From Candidatus Methanomethylophilaceae archaeon (lineage in GTDB: Archaea; Thermoplasmatota; Thermoplasmata; Methanomassiliicoccales; Methanomethylophilaceae), in assembly GCA_011620825.1 (NCBI GenBank), contig WOYN01000021.1, positions 1 through 9,088 on the forward strand: DNA of 9,088 nt, written 5' to 3'. Of this stretch, positions 7,459 through 9,088 are shown in pieces (position 1 is the stretch's first letter; the number at the start of each line of letters is the position of its first letter). The notes beneath the pieces were generated by a model that saw nothing but the letters and a program-made list of their open reading frames with translations, ran no database searches and had not been told where the DNA came from. A program made the position numbers and the translations under genes.

Positions 7459-8190
7459 GTGTTCGAGACCGTGAAATGCAAACGGGCGCTATCTCCGTCA
7501 GGCCTTCCCGGGATAGACTATGCTCTGAACCCGTACGGCGGGTGCGAGCACGGCTGCGTCTACTGCTACGGGCCGGAGGTGACCCATACCGATTTCAGAG
7601 AGTGGCGCATCGTACGGGTCCGAAGCAACATCGCAGAGAGGCTGGCTAAGGAGGCCGTGAACATAGACGGGACGGTCGGCATAGGGACGGTTACGGATCC
7701 TTATCAGTATGCGGAAAAGAGGTTCAAACTGTCCTGCCAGTGCCTGGAGGTCCTAAGGTCCGCCGGGCTGAGGATACACATACACACCAAATCCGACCTC
7801 GTATTACGCGACCTGGACATCATCGCCGGAATGAAGGGGGAGGTCGGAATGACCGTCACGACCCTGGATGATAAAATATCCCACATAACGGAGCCGGGGG
7901 CCCCTCTGCCCGCCAGGAGGCTCGACGCCTTGGAGAAGCTGACCGATGCGGGAGTTGACACCTATGCCTTGGTGGGCCCTGTTCTCATGTTCCTCGAAGG
8001 TAAAGAGGAGAGATTCGTGGATGCGATCGCATCCACCGGTACCGGACGCATGTGCATCGACCGCCTCAACATGCGACCGGAGCTGTCGGCCAGGATGGAT
8101 CGCATGGGGATAACCGGGTCGATCGCGGCGCTGGAAAAAATACGTCGTCTGGCCGAAGACGCGGGGATCAAGGTCACCGACGTATTTTGA
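7459..8190 (+). CDS. Radical SAM protein related to spore photoproduct lyase (SplB-like)
   Basis: This is a member of the radical SAM group that contains spore photoproduct lyase, a DNA repair enzyme; most archaeal members have no proven substrate. From the GTG at 7459 it has 243 residues. The N-terminal signature ALSPSGLPGIDYALNPY leads into CEHGCVYCY, where Cys29, Cys33 and Cys36 form the CX3CX2C site of the [4Fe-4S] cluster that cleaves S-adenosylmethionine. GTVTDPYQYAE, IHIHTKSD, VGMTVTTLDD and GVDTYALVGPVL mark later strands of the partial TIM barrel. GTG is chosen because no ATG, GTG or TTG lies between it and the in-frame stop at 7378-7380, and because the resulting N-terminus has normal family length. 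The frame is open upstream, and an ATT at 7411 with a strong ribosome-binding site is a non-standard alternative. It lies 37 bp after nre and ends with a 17-bp overlap of a convergent membrane gene. A DNA lesion is a possible substrate by context only. Confidence 0.88.
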   Translation: MFETVKCKRALSPSGLPGIDYALNPYGGCEHGCVYCYGPEVTHTDFREWRIVRVRSNIAERLAKEAVNIDGTVGIGTVTDPYQYAEKRFKLSCQCLEVLRSAGLRIHIHTKSDLVLRDLDIIAGMKGEVGMTVTTLDDKISHITEPGAPLPARRLDALEKLTDAGVDTYALVGPVLMFLEGKEERFVDAIASTGTGRMCIDRLNMRPELSARMDRMGITGSIAALEKIRRLAEDAGIKVTDVF

Positions 8191-8581
8191 AAGTGAGCCC
8201 GTCTCTGACGGAAAGCGCATAAAGGAATATTAGCAAGGATACCGCCAGCGGCGCGGTCAGCACGGCAAGGGTCGTCACGTTCGCGGAACCATAGGCGGTC
8301 AGCCTTATGTAGAGGACATACCAGGCAAGATACAGTATCATGCCTGCGGTTAGGTATGATACGCGGACCTGCACTTCACCTCCGCGGTTCATGTATCCGA
8401 TACAGACGATACCGCCGCCCACTAAAAAGCTCAGAAGGAAAGCAACGTAGGTGAGCGGCGGGAACGGCCACCTGCTCATGAAGAAAACAGGATACAGGAG
8501 GGATGCTCCCCCAAAGAAAACTCCGAGATAGACCAGCCACATTCCCTCCATCGAGTCGTAGTTGATCCTGAAGGCGCGCAT
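8174..8581 (-). CDS. Small membrane protein with four predicted helices, function unknown
   Basis: I do not recognise a family. The 135-residue product has four hydrophobic stretches long enough to cross the membrane: about 14-35, 43-64, 75-95 and 101-124. Short charged ends flank them (RAFRINYDSMEG at the N-terminus and RDGLTFKIRR at the C-terminus). The positive tail FKIRR suggests a cytoplasmic C-terminus; with four helices the N-terminus would be cytoplasmic too. A Gly-rich patch lies in helix 2 (VGGGIV) and a Pro-rich loop (WPFPPLTY) precedes it. No catalytic motif, cysteine pair or signal peptidase site is seen. The start at 8581 is directly preceded by an in-frame TGA and has a well-placed TATA box, which supports it as a real gene and not a shadow. 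It converges on the radical SAM gene with a 17-bp tail overlap and is divergent from the thermosome gene. Confidence 0.72.
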   Translation of the reverse strand: MRAFRINYDSMEGMWLVYLGVFFGGASLLYPVFFMSRWPFPPLTYVAFLLSFLVGGGIVCIGYMNRGGEVQVRVSYLTAGMILYLAWYVLYIRLTAYGSANVTTLAVLTAPLAVSLLIFLYALSVRDGLTFKIRR

Positions 8582-8603
8582 TCACTGCGTATTTTGCATA
8601 TCC

Positions 8604-8611
8604 ATATATAT
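8604..8611 (-). promoter_or_regulatory. TATA box for the small membrane protein gene, leaderless type
   Basis: ATATATAT at 8604-8611 is centred about 27 nt upstream of the membrane gene's ATG at 8581. This is the standard TATA-to-start distance in archaea, so the message probably begins at or next to the start codon. No ribosome-binding site is seen before that ATG. The element is symmetric, but it is over 100 nt from the thermosome start and so more likely serves the minus-strand gene. Confidence 0.5.
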
Positions 8612-8660
8612 CCTTATGCCTGAATAAAACGGACCGCCACGAACGAAAACAAATGCTGGT

Positions 8661-8682
8661 CAAAAAGGAATAGTTAATATAG
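8661..8682 (+). promoter_or_regulatory. Thermosome promoter, A-rich BRE-like tract plus TATA box
   Basis: CAAAAAGGAA (8661-8670) resembles a purine-rich BRE and is followed by the TATA-like TTAATATA (8674-8681). A start about 25 nt downstream, near 8703-8707, would give a leader of about 20 nt that still includes the GGAGG site. The positions are inferred from spacing rules only. I cannot assign a heat-shock regulator site. Confidence 0.45.
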
Positions 8683-8711
8683 AAGAACAAATTTACCGTA
8701 ACCAAGACAAA

Positions 8712-8716
8712 GGAGG
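8712..8716 (+). promoter_or_regulatory. Strong Shine-Dalgarno of the thermosome gene
   Basis: AAAGGAGGAT has GGAGG at 8712-8716, 8 nt before the ATG at 8725. It fixes the start of the chaperonin gene and is the strongest ribosome-binding site in the window, as expected for an abundant protein. Confidence 0.8.
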
Positions 8717-8724
8717 ATAATCCA

Positions 8725-9088
8725 ATGTATGGTTCTGGAAATCAGCCTATAATAGTGCTCAGAGAGGGCACTGAAAGAAACAGGGACAGGGAAGCACAAT
8801 TCAACAACATAGCGGCCGCCAAAGCGGTGGGCGACGCCGTCAGGTCCACACTCGGGCCCAAAGGAATGGACAAAATGTTGGTCAACACCATCGGTGACGT
8901 AATAATCACCAACGACGGCGTTACCATTCTGAAAGAGATGGACGTGCAGCACCCCGCGGCCAAGATGGTCGTCGAGGTCGCAAAGACCCAGGATGCCGAG
9001 TGCGGAGACGGCACGACGACCGCGGTCGTAATAGCCGGAGAGCTGCTCAAGCAGTCCGAGGAGCTTATCGACTCCAACGTCCATTCGA
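8725..9088 (+). CDS. thsA: Thermosome subunit (group II chaperonin), 3'-truncated by the window edge
   Basis: The thermosome is the archaeal ATP-driven, double-ring chaperonin that folds proteins in the cytoplasm. Only the first 121 codons of about 540 are in the window, and the frame is open to the end. They cover the equatorial domain start: [17 protein letters not shown], then [14 protein letters not shown] with the nucleotide-binding loop, [21 protein letters not shown], and [16 protein letters not shown] with the GDGTT phosphate-binding motif that carries the catalytic aspartate. All match family consensus. Whether this is the alpha or beta type subunit, or the only one, cannot be told from this part, so the symbol is generic. 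The start is fixed by GGAGG 8 nt upstream, and the gene has its own TATA-type promoter separate from the divergent membrane gene. Confidence 0.96.
   Translation, partial: MYGSGNQPIIVLREGTERNRDREAQFNNIAAAKAVGDAVRSTLGPKGMDKMLVNTIGDVIITNDGVTILKEMDVQHPAAKMVVEVAKTQDAECGDGTTTAVVIAGELLKQSEELIDSNVHS

Larger units (their letters stand above)
8582..8724. other. Divergent intergenic region between the membrane gene and thermosome
   Basis: This 143-bp A+T-rich spacer carries two promoters of different style. A TATA box at leaderless spacing serves the minus-strand membrane gene, and a TATA box with a leader and Shine-Dalgarno serves the thermosome. I see no other gene, RNA or clear operator repeat in it. 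Confidence 0.5.

Noticed and set aside
6660..7481. 273-codon open frame on the minus strand opposite nre
   Set aside because: It mirrors the conserved Nre coding region and its composition (rich in Val, His, Arg) looks like a frame shadow.
8376..8705. 109-codon minus-strand frame overlapping the small membrane gene
   Set aside because: It crosses the promoters of both flanking genes and competes with the more convincing four-helix frame, which has a correctly spaced TATA box.
1..9088. CRISPR array, insertion sequence, integrase site or defence operon
   Set aside because: No repeated units, terminal inverted repeats, transposase or nuclease genes are visible; all recognisable genes are metabolic, repair or chaperone genes.

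Overview
This is a gene-dense stretch of an archaeal chromosome. It holds nine protein genes, two of them cut by the window ends, and no mobile elements, rRNA, tRNA or CRISPR array that I can see. The archaeal assignment rests on three things: the start of a group II chaperonin (thermosome) at the right end, a two-domain Nre repair protein (a family known from archaea), and TATA-type promoters with very short or no leaders. Protein style, moderately high G+C and the gene set suggest a Thermoplasmatota archaeon, perhaps of the Methanomassiliicoccales. That finer placement is an inference from memory, not a search result.

Left block (1-4420, + strand): the 3' two thirds of histidinol dehydrogenase (hisD), then polyphosphate kinase (ppk1), then an exopolyphosphatase with a C-terminal HD domain (ppx). 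Each junction is tight or overlapping, so the three are probably one transcript. PPK1 makes polyphosphate from ATP and PPX removes it, so synthesis and breakdown of the polymer appear to be co-expressed. The ppx gene ends in TAG with a TGA five codons later.

Middle block: 4421-4585 is a non-coding gap. larE (- strand, 4586-5350) and larB (+ strand, 5407-6150) then diverge from a 56-bp spacer. They encode two of the three enzymes that make the nickel-pincer nucleotide cofactor (known from lactate racemase). A single TTTAA element lies 25-27 nt from both start codons and neither gene has an obvious ribosome-binding site, so both may be leaderless. LarE carries the three-cysteine pattern expected of the [4Fe-4S] type of the enzyme rather than the sacrificial-cysteine type.

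Right block: larB overlaps nre by 4 bp (ATGA), and nre is followed closely by a radical SAM protein related to spore photoproduct lyase. This gives a larB-nre-radical SAM gene string that joins cofactor synthesis to probable DNA repair. Nre has an N-terminal four-cysteine motif and ends exactly in a PCNA-binding (PIP) box. A small four-helix membrane protein of unknown function converges on the radical SAM gene with a 17-bp overlap and has a leaderless-type promoter. The thermosome gene starts at 8725 with a classical TATA box, a short leader and a strong Shine-Dalgarno, and runs off the window.

I did not find a clearly new defence or mobile system. The observations most worth following are the larB-nre-radical SAM linkage, the symmetric larE/larB promoter, the iron-sulfur type LarE, and the possible non-standard start of the radical SAM gene.
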